Assembly: GCA_029298735.1 (NCBI GenBank)
Contig: JANSLP010000113.1
Location: 1-64,000, forward strand
Direction: 5' to 3'
Origin: Ophiostoma sp. CBS 140.51
Lineage: Eukaryota > Ascomycota > Sordariomycetes > Ophiostomatales > Ophiostomataceae
DNA: 64,000 bases
The notes under the pieces: model-generated
Told to the model about the DNA's origin: nothing
What the model saw: only the letters and a program-made list of their open reading frames with translations
Database searches by the model: none
In this document: piece after piece, positions 31,496 to 42,400 of the stretch
Layout of the letters: every line of letters begins with the position of its first letter
How positions within the stretch are numbered: position 1 is the stretch's first letter
Position numbers and translations under genes: made by a program

Positions 31496-33283
31496 CTAAA
31501 TCTCAATGTAGTCTTTCTGGTTCACAAAGTCGAGGTCGGCATCGTCGCCGTCGGCACCGACAAACTCGTCGACCTCGTCCGAGTCGACGTCGTCGCTGTT
31601 GACAGAGTCGTCGTCGCTGGAGATGTCGATGTGGTTGTCTTCGTCGGTGCCGGTGCCGGTGCCGGTCGACGAATCGTTGGCGTTCGCTCGCCGCATAAAA
31701 GAGGCCCGCTCGCGGTGCGGGAGCTTGCAGCCCTTGATTTTACAGACGCCCGTGTTGCTGAAGTCGGGGCATTCAAACACGTGGCGCTCCTTGCAGTCGG
31801 CGCCGCGGTCGCAATAACCATAAAAGCCAAAGGCGCGGCACACGGGCCCGCCCGACGAAACCTGCGAGTGAGTATAGGGACAATGGGGGTTTGTGCAGTT
31901 GCCCTTTGCAAAGTGCAAGCAAAAGGGTGTGCGTTCGGGGGTGAGATCGTGCGACAGGTCGCAGTCGCCGTTGCCACGGGCACAGTCACCCTTGAGCAAG
32001 AAATCCTTGCAAGCGGCGACCTTGCTGGCATTGTGGATAAATCGGCAGTTGGGCCCTTTGGAACATGAACCTAGATGAGAGAGAAAGTACAAACGAGAAT
32101 TGTGCAGAGCAGAGGCGTCCGAGGACGACAGAGCCGAGCGCAAAGTACAAGACACATGGTTAGTCAATGAAATGGGGGAAGGTTGGGTACGATAACTAGA
32201 AACAAAATTCGGTCTTGTCGGTATCGAACGTTGTCTTCGAAAGTTGTCGTAGAGAGAAAAGGGAGGGGGTCCAAATATACCGGTCGTGGAGAATGCCCTG
32301 CAGGGCTCGTCCGTCTTCTTGATAATCGTATTGCTGCCCCCGCGCCTAGATGAAAAACAACCACTTGTCAGCGCAACACGGTTACCTAGGCCGCGAGGCA
32401 CATACCGTTGCTGCTGGGCCTTGACCACGCCGTGGCGGTAGAGGTTGCCATTTTTGCTGCGGTAGAACTTGACGCCGCCAACGACGGCCGTCTTGGGTGT
32501 GCTGGATGCTGGGTTGGGGTCGCCTAGAGGTGGGTGAGCAGGGTGAGCAGAGTCTTCAAAGAAGCAGTCATCGTTGCAAGTCGAGCCAGTTGAACCAGGC
32601 GAGCTAGGCGGCGACGGGAGCGAGAGGGACGCACCAGGTAGCTTGATAAGCTTGCTGCCGTTCTTAGCCACGGCAAACGGAATGCCTTCCACCATCACCT
32701 GGTAGTGCTGTGGTGTATTGCTTCCGCTGTTGTTGCCGGTACTCTGTCCACGTGCCAAAAACGAAAAGTGGCTTCTCAATTTGGCACGCTCACGGGCGTC
32801 GCGCATCTGCTGGTTCTGAGCTCGTGTCTTTTCGATCGCACGGGCTCGTGTCTCGGCGTCCTTTTCGTAGACGTCGGCATTGATCAGCTGCATGTGTCGG
32901 TCGGTGCGGGCGACCCAGGTCGTGGATGAGCCGCCGTCCGAGTTCGTCGCCGAGTCCCCACCGCCACCGCCGTTCTCAGTCCCGTCTGACCGGCTCGAGG
33001 AGCCAGAATTGTTTAGGACAAGAGTCCGGTTTCGATGTGGTGCCGGCTTCTTGACTCGGTAGCCGCCACCAACGCCGCGCCCTCGTGGAGCGTACGTTGG
33101 ACGGTTGTAGTGTGGTGCGTGATAGGTATTCGATGATGAAGCTGGTGCAGATGCACTGCTGTCGTATTTGTTGTAGGGAGACGAGGGAATCGAGGAGATG
33201 CCAGCCTGCTGGTTCTTGTGGCGATTGATTCGACCTGCCAAATGGCTGATGCGAGCCAGCAGTTCCTGGTTTTCGGAAGTCAT
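31496..33283 (-). CDS. Five-CCCH zinc-finger protein (ZC3H3/Red5-like)
   Basis: Three exons: 33283-32406, 32345-32281 and 32070-31496, giving 505 aa. Both introns (60 and 210 nt) are multiples of three and free of stops, so an unspliced reading stays open. They are recognised by GTATGT/GTATAT donors, CATCTAG acceptors and the rebuilt first finger. After splicing, five consecutive CCCH fingers appear: PCRAFSTTGSCSKGPNCRF-IH, ACKDFLLKGDC...H, FCLHFAKGNCTNPHCPYTH, VCRAFGFYGYCDRGADCKERH and ECPDFSNTGVCKIKGCKLPH. The rest is Ser/Gly-rich and the C-terminus is acidic. Five tandem CCCH fingers of this kind mark the ZC3H3 family (fission yeast Red5), which works in nuclear RNA surveillance and polyadenylation (family knowledge). 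It diverges from TFIIF-beta. Confidence 0.9.
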   Translation of the reverse strand: MTSENQELLARISHLAGRINRHKNQQAGISSIPSSPYNKYDSSASAPASSSNTYHAPHYNRPTYAPRGRGVGGGYRVKKPAPHRNRTLVLNNSGSSSRSDGTENGGGGGDSATNSDGGSSTTWVARTDRHMQLINADVYEKDAETRARAIEKTRAQNQQMRDARERAKLRSHFSFLARGQSTGNNSGSNTPQHYQVMVEGIPFAVAKNGSKLIKLPGASLSLPSPPSSPGSTGSTCNDDCFFEDSAHPAHPPLGDPNPASSTPKTAVVGGVKFYRSKNGNLYRHGVVKAQQQRYVPRGLGNRVALTSGCFSSRRGGSNTIIKKTDEPCRAFSTTGIFGPPPFSLYDNFRRQRSIPTRPNFVSSYRTQPSPISLTNHVSCTLRSALSSSDASALHNSRLYFLSHLGSCSKGPNCRFIHNASKVAACKDFLLKGDCARGNGDCDLSHDLTPERTPFCLHFAKGNCTNPHCPYTHSQVSSGGPVCRAFGFYGYCDRGADCKERHVFECPDFSNTGVCKIKGCKLPHRERASFMRRANANDSSTGTGTGTDEDNHIDISSDDDSVNSDDVDSDEVDEFVGADGDDADLDFVNQKDYIEI

Positions 33284-34372
33284 GTCGAGGGGTAGCAAAT
33301 AAAACAAATGAATCGAGAAAAGAAAGGGGTGCGCGTGTCGGGCGCAAAAGTCAAAAGGTGCACGTCGTGAAAATGCACTTTTTTGTTTAATGAAGGAAGA
33401 AAACAAAGTTTGGTGATGAAATGCATGTCAGAATCGAGATAAAGTGCAGGCGCGTACAAGAGTGGGGCCGGTGGCAAACTAAGCAACCAATGAATGATAG
33501 ACGCAGCCAGATAGAGAGCAGGTCCATGCACGTGACCACAAGGCAGAAGTTCTACGCTAGTCCCGACTCTATTCGAATTACTTTTGGCGAAAAAAAAAAC
33601 GGCCCGCTAATCGATAACGGAGGGGCACCGTTATATATTAGCAGTCACTGTAAGCGGTAGGCATTATCTACGCAACAACCGACCGTTATCACGGCCAAAC
33701 GTACTCCTGCTTATACATTCATGACACGCCTGGGTTTTGGCTTATTGAGCTTCCGGAATCTACATTTATTTTTGTATTAATTTTTTATTTTCCGTCTAGT
33801 CTTCGCGTATAATTCTCCCACCTCGTTACTCTTCCTCGTCCCCGATCCGCGTCTGGAAAGCAGAAGCAGTGCTCAACGGTAAATACGGGTTACAATAAGC
33901 CTTGACCACTGGCTTCTTTTACCGTTTATCTCATTAGCCCATTCGCGTGGCCGCTCGCTTTGGGCCGGACCTATCGTAGAGGCCAAAGACTTAAGCTCCA
34001 CCCTTCCCAATTACATAAGCTTAGCTGCAACAATGACGGGCTACAATGGAGGTCCCACCCTAAATTCCGCTTCTGGCCAAGGCACCGTTACCTTTGCCTG
34101 CTTGTTTGCTCTCTGCTGCTGTAGCCTCACTTCTTCTCTTTGTTCGTCTTTCGCATCGAACAGGTCCCCACGGCGCGTCTTCCGAAAGCAGCGCCCCAAG
34201 CCTTGGCCAACACGACCCTGCCACCCTGCAGGCGACAATAGCGACTCATTGATTTGGCCCCTTCTTGCTGAGACCTATCGACTGCAATTCCATCGCGTTG
34301 GGTCGTCTTCTCGACCTCCTCTCCTCCTCTCATCTTCTCCCATCCTCAACCTCTCATCACATCACAACTGCC
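33284..34372. promoter_or_regulatory. Bidirectional promoter region, CCCH gene and TFIIF-beta
   Basis: 1.1 kb between two divergent RNA-metabolism genes. The middle (about 33540-33900) is AT-rich; a CT-rich leader with CATCACAACTGCC precedes the TFIIF-beta start. No other gene is seen. Confidence 0.5.
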
Positions 34373-35626
34373 ATGATGGCCGACGACGCGACAGTAAAGC
34401 AGGAGGCGGGCTCCTTGCCGATCAAGATGGACGTTGACGCCGACGAGGGTGGTGGACTCGCCAGCATCCCTGCCGTCGGCACAGGCGGCGGACACGAGGA
34501 CGACATTTATGAAGACGCCGGCGACCTCGAGTTCTTTGACGCGACACAACCGGGCAACCCATTCGGCAACATGTACCTCGTGCGCGTGCCTCCGTACGTG
34601 TGGGAGGCATGGGACAAGCTCGATGACGACGCGGAAATCGAGGTGGCCACGGTCCGGCAGTGGACCGAAGTCGACAACAAGACGGGCGAGCCCAAGTACC
34701 GGATGCGCATGCTGCTGCGCAACGACCTGGCCAGCCACCAGAGCATTCCCAAGGAGTATGAGCTGGACCTGCCCATGGTTGACACGGCGGGCAAACGCAA
34801 TGCGGCCAACAGCGGCAGTGGCGGCGGCGCACAAAACACACAAATCAAGAATACCTTCTTGTTCAGTGAACAAGATCTGCCCGGGTTCAAGGCGAAAAAC
34901 AAGGAACGCGCTCAGATGGCGGCCGCCGGTATCCCGGCCCATTTGCTGAGGGCCAAGAACAATGACAAGGTCGAGAAGCCGCCGCAACACCACGGCGGAC
35001 GCCACCACTACCGCCGGCAGCCCCGCCAAGAGTTTTTCCGCAAAGCCATCCCCAAGAAGACGACGGTGGCCGGCCGCGTGCGCCACGAACTCAACTGCGC
35101 GCCCGTCAAGAACGTCGAGTCGGACATGATTCTCAATGAACGCGCCCGCGCCGCCATGATACCCAAGGCGCAGGTCAAGTTTGGCGACGCGTCCAAGCCC
35201 GAGTTCCGCATTATTGGCAGCGGCGGCATCGCCTCGCAGTTCCACGCCACCGACTTTATCAAGACGGCCCAGCCGCCACCAAAAGTCAAAAAGGTCGAAA
35301 CCAAGACGGCGCGCATGCCCGAAAACGACTTGTTGGATCTCATCTTCAACTGTTTTGCGCGTTTCCGGTTCTGGTCGATGCGGGCGCTGCGGGCCGAGAT
35401 CCCCCAGCCCGAGATTTACCTGCGGCATACGCTCGAGAAGGTGGCCGATCTGCACCGCAGCGGCCGGTTCGCCAACAACTGGGAGCTCAAGGCCGAAAAC
35501 CGCAAGGATGGGTCGGCAACGGCAGAAGTCAAGGCGTCCGAGTACGTCGCCGAGACGGCCGACACCGATACCGACGGTGAGGAGGAGGATATCAAGCTGG
35601 AGGATGTTGTGCCGCCGACGGCATAG
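34373..35626 (+). CDS. TFG2: Transcription initiation factor IIF subunit beta
   Basis: 417 aa, single exon. This is the RAP30/Tfg2 subunit of TFIIF, which brings RNA polymerase II to the preinitiation complex in the nucleus. The N-terminal dimerisation domain starts near residue 50 with LEFFDATQP and YLVRVPPYVWEAWDKL. A basic His/Arg-rich linker follows, then ALRAEIPQPEIYLRHTLEKV-type winged-helix sequence at about 315-375 (NDLLDLIFNCFARFRFWSM, LADLHR-like and NNWELK). The tail is acidic. It is longer than the animal subunit (about 250 aa), as is usual in fungi. Two ATGs stand side by side at 34373 and 34376; the first is used. Confidence 0.93.
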   Translation: MMADDATVKQEAGSLPIKMDVDADEGGGLASIPAVGTGGGHEDDIYEDAGDLEFFDATQPGNPFGNMYLVRVPPYVWEAWDKLDDDAEIEVATVRQWTEVDNKTGEPKYRMRMLLRNDLASHQSIPKEYELDLPMVDTAGKRNAANSGSGGGAQNTQIKNTFLFSEQDLPGFKAKNKERAQMAAAGIPAHLLRAKNNDKVEKPPQHHGGRHHYRRQPRQEFFRKAIPKKTTVAGRVRHELNCAPVKNVESDMILNERARAAMIPKAQVKFGDASKPEFRIIGSGGIASQFHATDFIKTAQPPPKVKKVETKTARMPENDLLDLIFNCFARFRFWSMRALRAEIPQPEIYLRHTLEKVADLHRSGRFANNWELKAENRKDGSATAEVKASEYVAETADTDTDGEEEDIKLEDVVPPTA

Positions 35627-36292
35627 GTGGAGCCGGCTTGATTTGTGTCTATTCAGGTGGCTCTGCACTTTATTTCTTGTCCTTTTTGTCCGGGCTGGAT
35701 TGCCTCATGGAGTTTTTGGGTTATCCACTGGATCTCTTTTCTTTTACTTCTACACTCTGTAAGATACAAGCAGAAATGACTGGCCGAGCAGCATAAGACG
35801 TAATTAATGCTGAGTCTGGCCGTCGATGCATCTGATACCAAATATTTATGAAAATTACAAAACATGCACATGAAGTTGAGAGTCGGGAATTAAGAGTGAC
35901 AATACATGACAAGTGACAGTAGCCGTAGTTAACCGCTGCCAACAATGACATCAGGTGGCTGCTGTCGCGCAGTAGCGTGCGCTAGCTTCCAGGGCCACTC
36001 CAGGCCTATTGCGGGATAGAAACGGCCATCTGCCCCAACTTTTGAAAGAGCTCTTGGAGAAGAACAAACAACATCCGAAATACCAGTAGCCGGTAGCCCG
36101 GTCATGTTCGGATTGTCGACAAGAGTCAAACTCTTTGTACTTGGACCTGCTTTCATGCTCCTACACCTTCTGTCACGGCAGACTTCTTTCCACTCTTGGA
36201 GGCAGGTACACAATTACAGCTTCAACTTAAGCACCTCACCACAAACTCCTCTTCTAAAACCGACGTCAACCGCCGCCGTCACCACCACCACC
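35627..36292. other. Intergenic region
   Basis: 3' flank of TFIIF-beta followed by the leader of the HAD gene, ending in CACCACCACCACC just before the ATG. An in-frame ATG at 36104 would extend the HAD protein by 63 residues with a hydrophobic stretch, but the sequence before 36293 looks like leader. Confidence 0.5.
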
Positions 36293-37327
36293 ATGCACGT
36301 CATACTCGACTTTGACGGCACCATTACCGTCCACGACACCATCGACCACCTCGCCGCCTTTGCTGTCGAGTTTCAGGAGAAAAGAAAGGCGTCTTCTTCG
36401 AACAGTGACGTCGACTGGGACGCCCAGTGGAAAGAGATTGTCGACAACTATCTGGCCGACCACCGAGACCACAAGGCCGCCTATTCTCCCGCTGAAGACG
36501 CGCGCACCTCCCTCGACCATGAACTCGAGTTTATCCGGAGCCTGCACGGCGTCGACTGCCGGTCCATCAAGAGACTGCGCGACACAGGGCTGTTTGCCAA
36601 CATGACACCGGTACCGGAGCAGCGGTTGTTTGAGGCGGGGCAGAAGGCCGCTGATGAGGGTGCTGCCAAAAAAGGAGGCGACGATAAAGATAGCGTCCGT
36701 GTACGACTGGGCTTTTCCGACTTTTTGCGGGAAACATCCACCACGCGAAAATGGCCCGTCTCGATTGTCTCAGTGAACTGGTCCGACGCCTGGATCCAGG
36801 GCGTGCTGAGCCGCGAAGACAACGGCGGACCAGGTAGCAACGAGGGCCCGGCCATCCGCGTGTTTGCCAACAAGGTGACGGCGTCGGGTGCCATCATTCC
36901 CAATTTTCGGCGCAAAGATGCCACCACAGCTGTCGATGAAGAACACGAGCACGACGACAATGTGCCGTTCACGTCGTCTTCGGACAAGGTCGAGGCTCTG
37001 GAGTGCGCCGTGGCCGAAGCAGAGGCGGCTTCCGCAAGTGGTATTGACGACGCCGTCGTGTACATGGGCGACTCTACGACGGACCTCGAGTGTCTTGTGC
37101 TGGCTGGCAGCAAGCGCGCTGGCGGCGGCGGCATTGCCATGGCCAATGGCGACGGGCCGGCGACGAGCAAGCTGATCCAGACTCTGGTGCGGCTGGGCTA
37201 CGAGGTACCACACGTTTCGGAGTCGAAACGCTTCCAGAGGCCGCGGAGTGAGGACGAGGGTGATGAACCAAGGCTGGCTTGGGCACGAGACTACGAGGAG
37301 ATTCTGGCGTCCAAGGTTTTGGATTAG
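36293..37327 (+). CDS. HAD-superfamily hydrolase
   Basis: 344 aa, single exon. A haloacid dehalogenase-type phosphatase-like protein, probably cytosolic. Motif I is at the extreme N-terminus, MHVILDFDGTIT, with D6 as nucleophile and D8 as general acid. Motif II/III regions fit VSIVSVNWSDAWI and the following Lys-containing part. Motif IV is VVYMGDSTTDLECL at about residue 260. A cap domain lies between motifs I and II. The N-terminal DFDGT and GDSxxD spacing resembles the fungal CTO1-like/phosphoserine-phosphatase-like subgroup. The substrate cannot be inferred. The start is chosen because motif I normally lies within a few residues of the N-terminus and the ATG follows a typical CACC leader. 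Confidence 0.85.
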   Translation: MHVILDFDGTITVHDTIDHLAAFAVEFQEKRKASSSNSDVDWDAQWKEIVDNYLADHRDHKAAYSPAEDARTSLDHELEFIRSLHGVDCRSIKRLRDTGLFANMTPVPEQRLFEAGQKAADEGAAKKGGDDKDSVRVRLGFSDFLRETSTTRKWPVSIVSVNWSDAWIQGVLSREDNGGPGSNEGPAIRVFANKVTASGAIIPNFRRKDATTAVDEEHEHDDNVPFTSSSDKVEALECAVAEAEAASASGIDDAVVYMGDSTTDLECLVLAGSKRAGGGGIAMANGDGPATSKLIQTLVRLGYEVPHVSESKRFQRPRSEDEGDEPRLAWARDYEEILASKVLD

Positions 37328-37744
37328 CATTGTGGTCGGTATGTTCATGTTGCGTTTTGACTTTATACAATATTTTGCATAATTTATGACGAGCATTTGC
37401 CTTTATTCTCTTTCGGGAAGCTTCCTGTTTTCTTTCACATAGCAATCTTGTGCTGTGAACAATGCAGCAAACGAAAACAAAGAGTGTTTACTTTATGTCC
37501 CGTGAAAAATGCACAAAGGATACCGTACATCATGTTCATATGTTCAGATTGCATCGTCGACAAATGATATGATATAAAAACCGAGGGTCTCGAAAAAGAT
37601 TGATTTTGTTCCCATGTTTCTTCGTATTATTTATTCATTTCTTCTTTACCACTTCAACAGCAACTTACACGAGTCTCCGACCCAACATCAAAGCTCCCAA
37701 CTACAGTGCAGCTTCACAAGATTGACTTACTGCCCGCCTTCAAC
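37328..37744. other. Intergenic region
   Basis: 417 bases: AT-rich 3' flank of the HAD gene, a TATA-like 'GATATAAAA' near 37571, then a leader ending in CAACATGG. No gene seen. Confidence 0.5.
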
Positions 37745-38317
37745 ATGGCCTCCCATGATACCAAGACTGCTAAGCGCACCACCACGACCACCTACTGGAC
37801 CCGTCGCTACGTATTTGCCTGCAACCACACCACCGACCGCTACTATCCGGTCAAGGATGCCACCACCGACGGTCAGTTTAAGGTCAAGAGGGTTCCCCTT
37901 CTCCTTCCTGTCCGTCTTGGCCGTGACTGTAGTGCTTGTCTCCGTCGTGAGATTTTCGAGCGTGTCCATGCCAAGGCCAATGATGTTCGTTTTACTTTCA
38001 ACAGTTTGTGTGCCAAGCTAGACCGTCCAAGGACAACCGGTGATGGACTGGACGAGCCACTTCTGGTTGATGAAGATGCCGGTGCTGACGACGAAGTCTG
38101 GCCTGAGGCCCCGCCTTCTCTGGAGAGTCTTTCACGACTGTATATGACCAAGGTTGCTAGTTTCGAAACCGAATCTGACGCAGGCAGTGAGTTCACGGTC
38201 AAGGCAAAGACGGCTACATCTCCGGCTGTCCGCCACGAGAAGCTGAGTGACCAGATTCGCAGTATTCGCGAAGATCTGGAACATCGTCGCCAGGCTTGGG
38301 AAAGTCGACCAAGGTGA
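37745..38317 (+). CDS. Small unknown protein with conserved-looking Cys/His pattern
   Basis: 190 aa, single exon, good start context (CAACATGG). I do not recognise a named family. The N-terminal half looks structured: YWTRRYVFACNHTTDRYYPV, then VPLLLPVRLGRDCSACLRRE. The C-x-H and C-x2-C pairs could form a small zinc site (inference). The second half is acidic and then basic, with a predicted helix at the C-terminus (LSDQIRSIREDLEHRRQAW). There is no signal peptide or membrane segment. Codon use resembles its neighbours. It lies between the HAD hydrolase and RAD17, all on the plus strand, with its own leader. Confidence 0.7.
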   Translation: MASHDTKTAKRTTTTTYWTRRYVFACNHTTDRYYPVKDATTDGQFKVKRVPLLLPVRLGRDCSACLRREIFERVHAKANDVRFTFNSLCAKLDRPRTTGDGLDEPLLVDEDAGADDEVWPEAPPSLESLSRLYMTKVASFETESDAGSEFTVKAKTATSPAVRHEKLSDQIRSIREDLEHRRQAWESRPR

Positions 38318-39371
38318 GGGCTGAATCTGTTGTTGAAGCTTCTGTGTAAGTTGTACTATACAAAGAGCTCTGGTAGGTTCCGGTTTAATTTCTTTTCAAT
38401 TTCTATCTTACCAAGTCTTTGTAGTTTTCTGTTTTTATTTGTTATTTTCACTTCTGGCTTTTCCTTTGGAAAATAAAGAAAATGAGCCAAATGATATCAA
38501 TTTTTATTATCTTAATAATATTTATAAATTTCAGTACTTTGTGAGAGACCATAAAAAATGCAAAAAATGCAAAAAATGCAGACCGACATCAACAAGGGTG
38601 TTGTTGAACAAGGCGGTTTGTTAAACAAACACATCACAGAAAGCCTTGTCTTACAAGGCACTGTCAGTGCTGTCGAAGGGCTTTATGTCAAGGAACAGCT
38701 GCCGTTTAAACGCCGATTGGGTCGTCTCTTGGCGGCACAATCTATTGGCCAACAGCGACCAGCCTCGCTGGTGTGGGTCTATCTCGCAGGAACATTAGTG
38801 CTGTTGGTCGGCGGAAAAGGGGGACTAGGCGTAACAGCGCTCCTGCCTTCTGTTGTCTGTTGGCTGCTTGGGTGGATTGCGCTTTCCCATTACACTGTTC
38901 CTTCTGTTTTCCCATCCTTTTTCAGCTGGCAACCACGCATCTCCACCACAAACGAAAGGTCCATTGCTCTTTCCCATTTTCACAACCCACTTTTGCGGAC
39001 AGAACCTCCTTCCATTCTTAAGTCGACACGAATTGCAAAGATGGAAGGCGCGACCGCATTGCATTGAGTAGAAACGTCCGCCGCAGCCACTCGTCCCTTA
39101 TCGCCCGCCCCCATTGTCTGCCTCGATCGAATCTCCGACCTCTCCAACGACCATCAACATTCTCATCACGACCCATCACCATCCGTACACGACACATAGC
39201 AACGACATTGTTACACACGACGAACACGACAACCGTATTGAGACGACGACACGCCTAGGCCAGTGCCTGCCGACAACAGATGACTAGCGCAACGTCGACG
39301 GCATCTTCTTCTTCCCGCCCTCGTCCTCCCCTCCTCTCTTCTTCTCGTCTTGTCGTCTCGTCGCCGCCACC
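38318..39371. other. Intergenic region and RAD17 leader
   Basis: AT-rich 3' flank with three short repeats of AAAAAATGC near 38551-38578, then from about 38900 a CT- and CA-rich leader for RAD17. Two upstream ORFs lie in that leader (39041-39067, and 39280-39402 overlapping the RAD17 start). Confidence 0.6.
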
Positions 39372-39402
39372 ATGCCGCCCCGCAGGAAGCGGAACGTCCT
39401 AG
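39280..39402 (+). promoter_or_regulatory. Upstream ORF overlapping the RAD17 start codon
   Basis: A 40-codon ORF in a different frame begins 92 bases before the RAD17 ATG and ends 31 bases inside the gene. If the transcript starts upstream of 39280, it would reduce initiation at the RAD17 ATG. The RAD17 ATG has the better context (GCCACCATG). The transcription start is unknown. Confidence 0.45.
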
Positions 39403-42400
39403 ACGACTCCGATAGCGAGGACGAAAAGGTTCGCGAGCAGAGGAAGACGAGTCTCCGCAACTTTTTCTCGCCCAACAAGACCATCTCTTCGACAACCGGT
39501 GCCAACTCAGCAAACTCAACAAACGCCTCCCCGTCCAAATCCACAACAATACCTACAACTCCCACAACACCCACACCTACGCGACGAACACGAGCCGTTG
39601 CCGCCAATGCCAAGACACCGACCAAGTCGCCATTAAAGAACGCCAAGTCAGCGGCAGCATCCGTCACCTCGTCGCCCATTGCTGTCAGCTCGCCGTTTGG
39701 CCGTATCCTGTCGAGCCGTGTCAAGGGCAGCAACACCAAGAATGGAACCTCCAGCAGCACAAATGGAAATGGAAACGGCGGCACGTCTGCCAGCGGTAGC
39801 CCTTGTCCGAGCCCGGAGAAGCGACGAGGGAGCAAGGGCCTCAAGGGCCAGGCCGATGAACGCGGCAAGTCGGCCGACCTTGTGGCTCTCTTCACCAAGC
39901 AAGCCGAAAAGGCCCAGAACTCACCACCAAAAAAGACCGTACGACTCGCCCTCGATGTCGACAACATGGGCAGCGACCCGATCGTGTCCGACGACGACGA
40001 CGTGGAGGAAGACGACGACAACATTGCCGAGAGCAGTGCTGTCGTTTCGAGCTATGTCGGCAGCCGCGCCCAGAAGCGGTGGAAGAGCGGCAACACGACA
40101 CTATCCAGTCAACAACTACCCTCCTCCTCATTACCATCCTCGGCCATGGCACCACCATCCTCCACAATCTCCTCCAGCCAACGCTTTAAGCGGCCAATAC
40201 GACCGACTGGCGCCAACGGCACGAACTCTACGACAAACGACGACGATCTACGGCCCTGGTCCGAACGATTTGCACCCACGAACCTCGACGAGCTCGCGGT
40301 ACACAAAAAGAAGGTGGCCGATGTGCGGAAGTGGTTGGAGGATGTCATGCATGGCCGTCTACGGCAACGGCTGCTTGTGCTAAAGGGCGCCGCCGGTACG
40401 GGCAAAACAACAACAGTCAAACTTCTGGCCAAGGATATGAACCTCGACATTCTGGAATGGCGGAACCCGCAAGGTGCCTATGCGGCTGGCGCTACATCCA
40501 TGGGATTTACATCGGCAGCAGTCCAGTTCGACGAGTTTTTGAATCGCGGCTCCAAGTTCTCCCAGCTCGCCCTTGACGACAACAGTTCCGACAGCGACGA
40601 CAACACAATACGGCGGAATAGCAATGGAAACGGAAACGTCAAGACAGACGACAAATCGACGCCTAGGCGGCGCAAGATTATCGTCATTGAGGAGTTCCCC
40701 AACACATTTATGCGCTCGTCGACCGGCCTGACCGGCTTCCGGAACAGCATACTACAATACCTGGCGGCCAACACCCCATCCTTGGCCGCCTACGCACAAC
40801 GGCGAGCATCGTTCGACCCAGACACGATATCGCCCGTCATTATGATTGTGTCCGAGACACTACTTACAACAACCTCGGCCTCGGCCGACAGTTTTACGGC
40901 CCACCGTCTGCTTGGCCCCGAAATTCTACGACACCCCGGCACGGGTCTGATCGAATTCAACTCCATAGCGCCATCTTTACTCGCCAAGGCATTGGAGCTG
41001 ATTGTACAAAAGGAGGCACGCAAGTCTGGTCGGCGGCGGACGCCGGGCCCGTTGGTCCTCAAGAGGTTGGGCGAGGTTGGTGACGTACGGAGTGCCGTCG
41101 GTTCGCTCGAGTTCTTTTGCGTCAAGGGCGACGACCAGGGCGACTGGGGCGCCAAGGTGGCTTTTACCAAGAGCCGCAAGGGTCCCAAGGATGCAGCTCT
41201 CACCAAGGGCGAACGCGAGACGCTCGAGATGGTCTCCCAGCGCGAGGCAAGTCTCGGTGTGTTTCATGCCGTCGGCAAAGTCGTTTACAACAAGCGCGAC
41301 GACCTGCCGCCGCCGCCAGGCACAGAAGAAGCCCTGGCCGAGATGCTCCCGGACTACTTTGCACACCATGCCCGGCCGAAGCGCACGCTCGTGGCTGCCG
41401 ACACGCTGATTGACGAGATTGGTACCGATACCCACACGTTTATCTCGGCTCTACACGAGAACTACGCCTTGTCGTGCGAGCAGACAGGGCCCCGCGACCC
41501 CATGTCATCCGTCGACTATCTCAATGGCTGCATTGAGTACCTGTCGGAAAGTGATTTGCTGTGCCCCACGTGGGACATTTTCTTTGGCGGGCGCGGGTCG
41601 AACCGGTCCAATTTCGGGCGGGACTCGGGCAGCCATGTGCTGCGGCAGGACGAGATGGCTTTTCAGGTGGCTGTCAGAGGGCTGTTGTTTTCGCTGCCAT
41701 CACCCGTCAAGCGGTCGTCGGGTGCGCACTACCAGCGCGGTGACAGCACGAATGGCAGCGGTGGTGTCGGGTCTGGTGCAGGCGGCGGCGGCAACCAGTT
41801 CAAGATGTTTTACCCCATGAGCCTCAAGCTGTGGCGGAGCCGTGAAGAGATGGAAGCATTGGTGGATGTCTGGTCGTCGAAGCTATTAAGGGGCGAGGTG
41901 TTCCAACAGGGTGGTAGCGCGGCATCGACACAAGCGAGCACTGGAGGCAACCGGGCGTTGTCGTTCCGTCGACCAGCACCGAGATTCAGCAGCAACAGTA
42001 GTAGCCAGGCACCGAGTTTCAGCCAGAGCTTTGGCCAGAGCCAGCGTGTTACTGCGGCCAGTGACGACACCGATCGCAAGGTCGTCATCAAGAAAGAGGA
42101 CTCGGACAACAGTGCCAGTGGTCTAGGCAGCATCTCGGAGAAGAACGAGAAGCCGTCGACGTCCACACCGCCGCCTCTTCTGTCGCTCGGAAGCTCTGCC
42201 CGCAAGGAGTTGTTGCTGGAACGCCTTCCCTACATGGCCCTCATTGCTCGCAGCAAACGCTGTTCGTTTGGGTCCATGGGCATGCGCGACCTCGAAAAGG
42301 TGATCTCGTTCCACGGCATTGGTGCTGCAGCGGCGGCCACGGGCAACGACGATGCCGATGAAGACGCGGCCGATGCTGCCTGTGGTGTCGGACCGGGCAA

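Noticed and set aside
36104..36292. N-terminal extension of the HAD protein
   Set aside because: It would put 63 residues before motif I, which normally lies at the extreme N-terminus. The DNA looks like a leader with CACC repeats before the chosen ATG.
39372..40260. Rad17 N-terminal low-complexity region as a separate gene
   Set aside because: It is continuous in frame with the AAA+ domain and typical of fungal Rad17 proteins.
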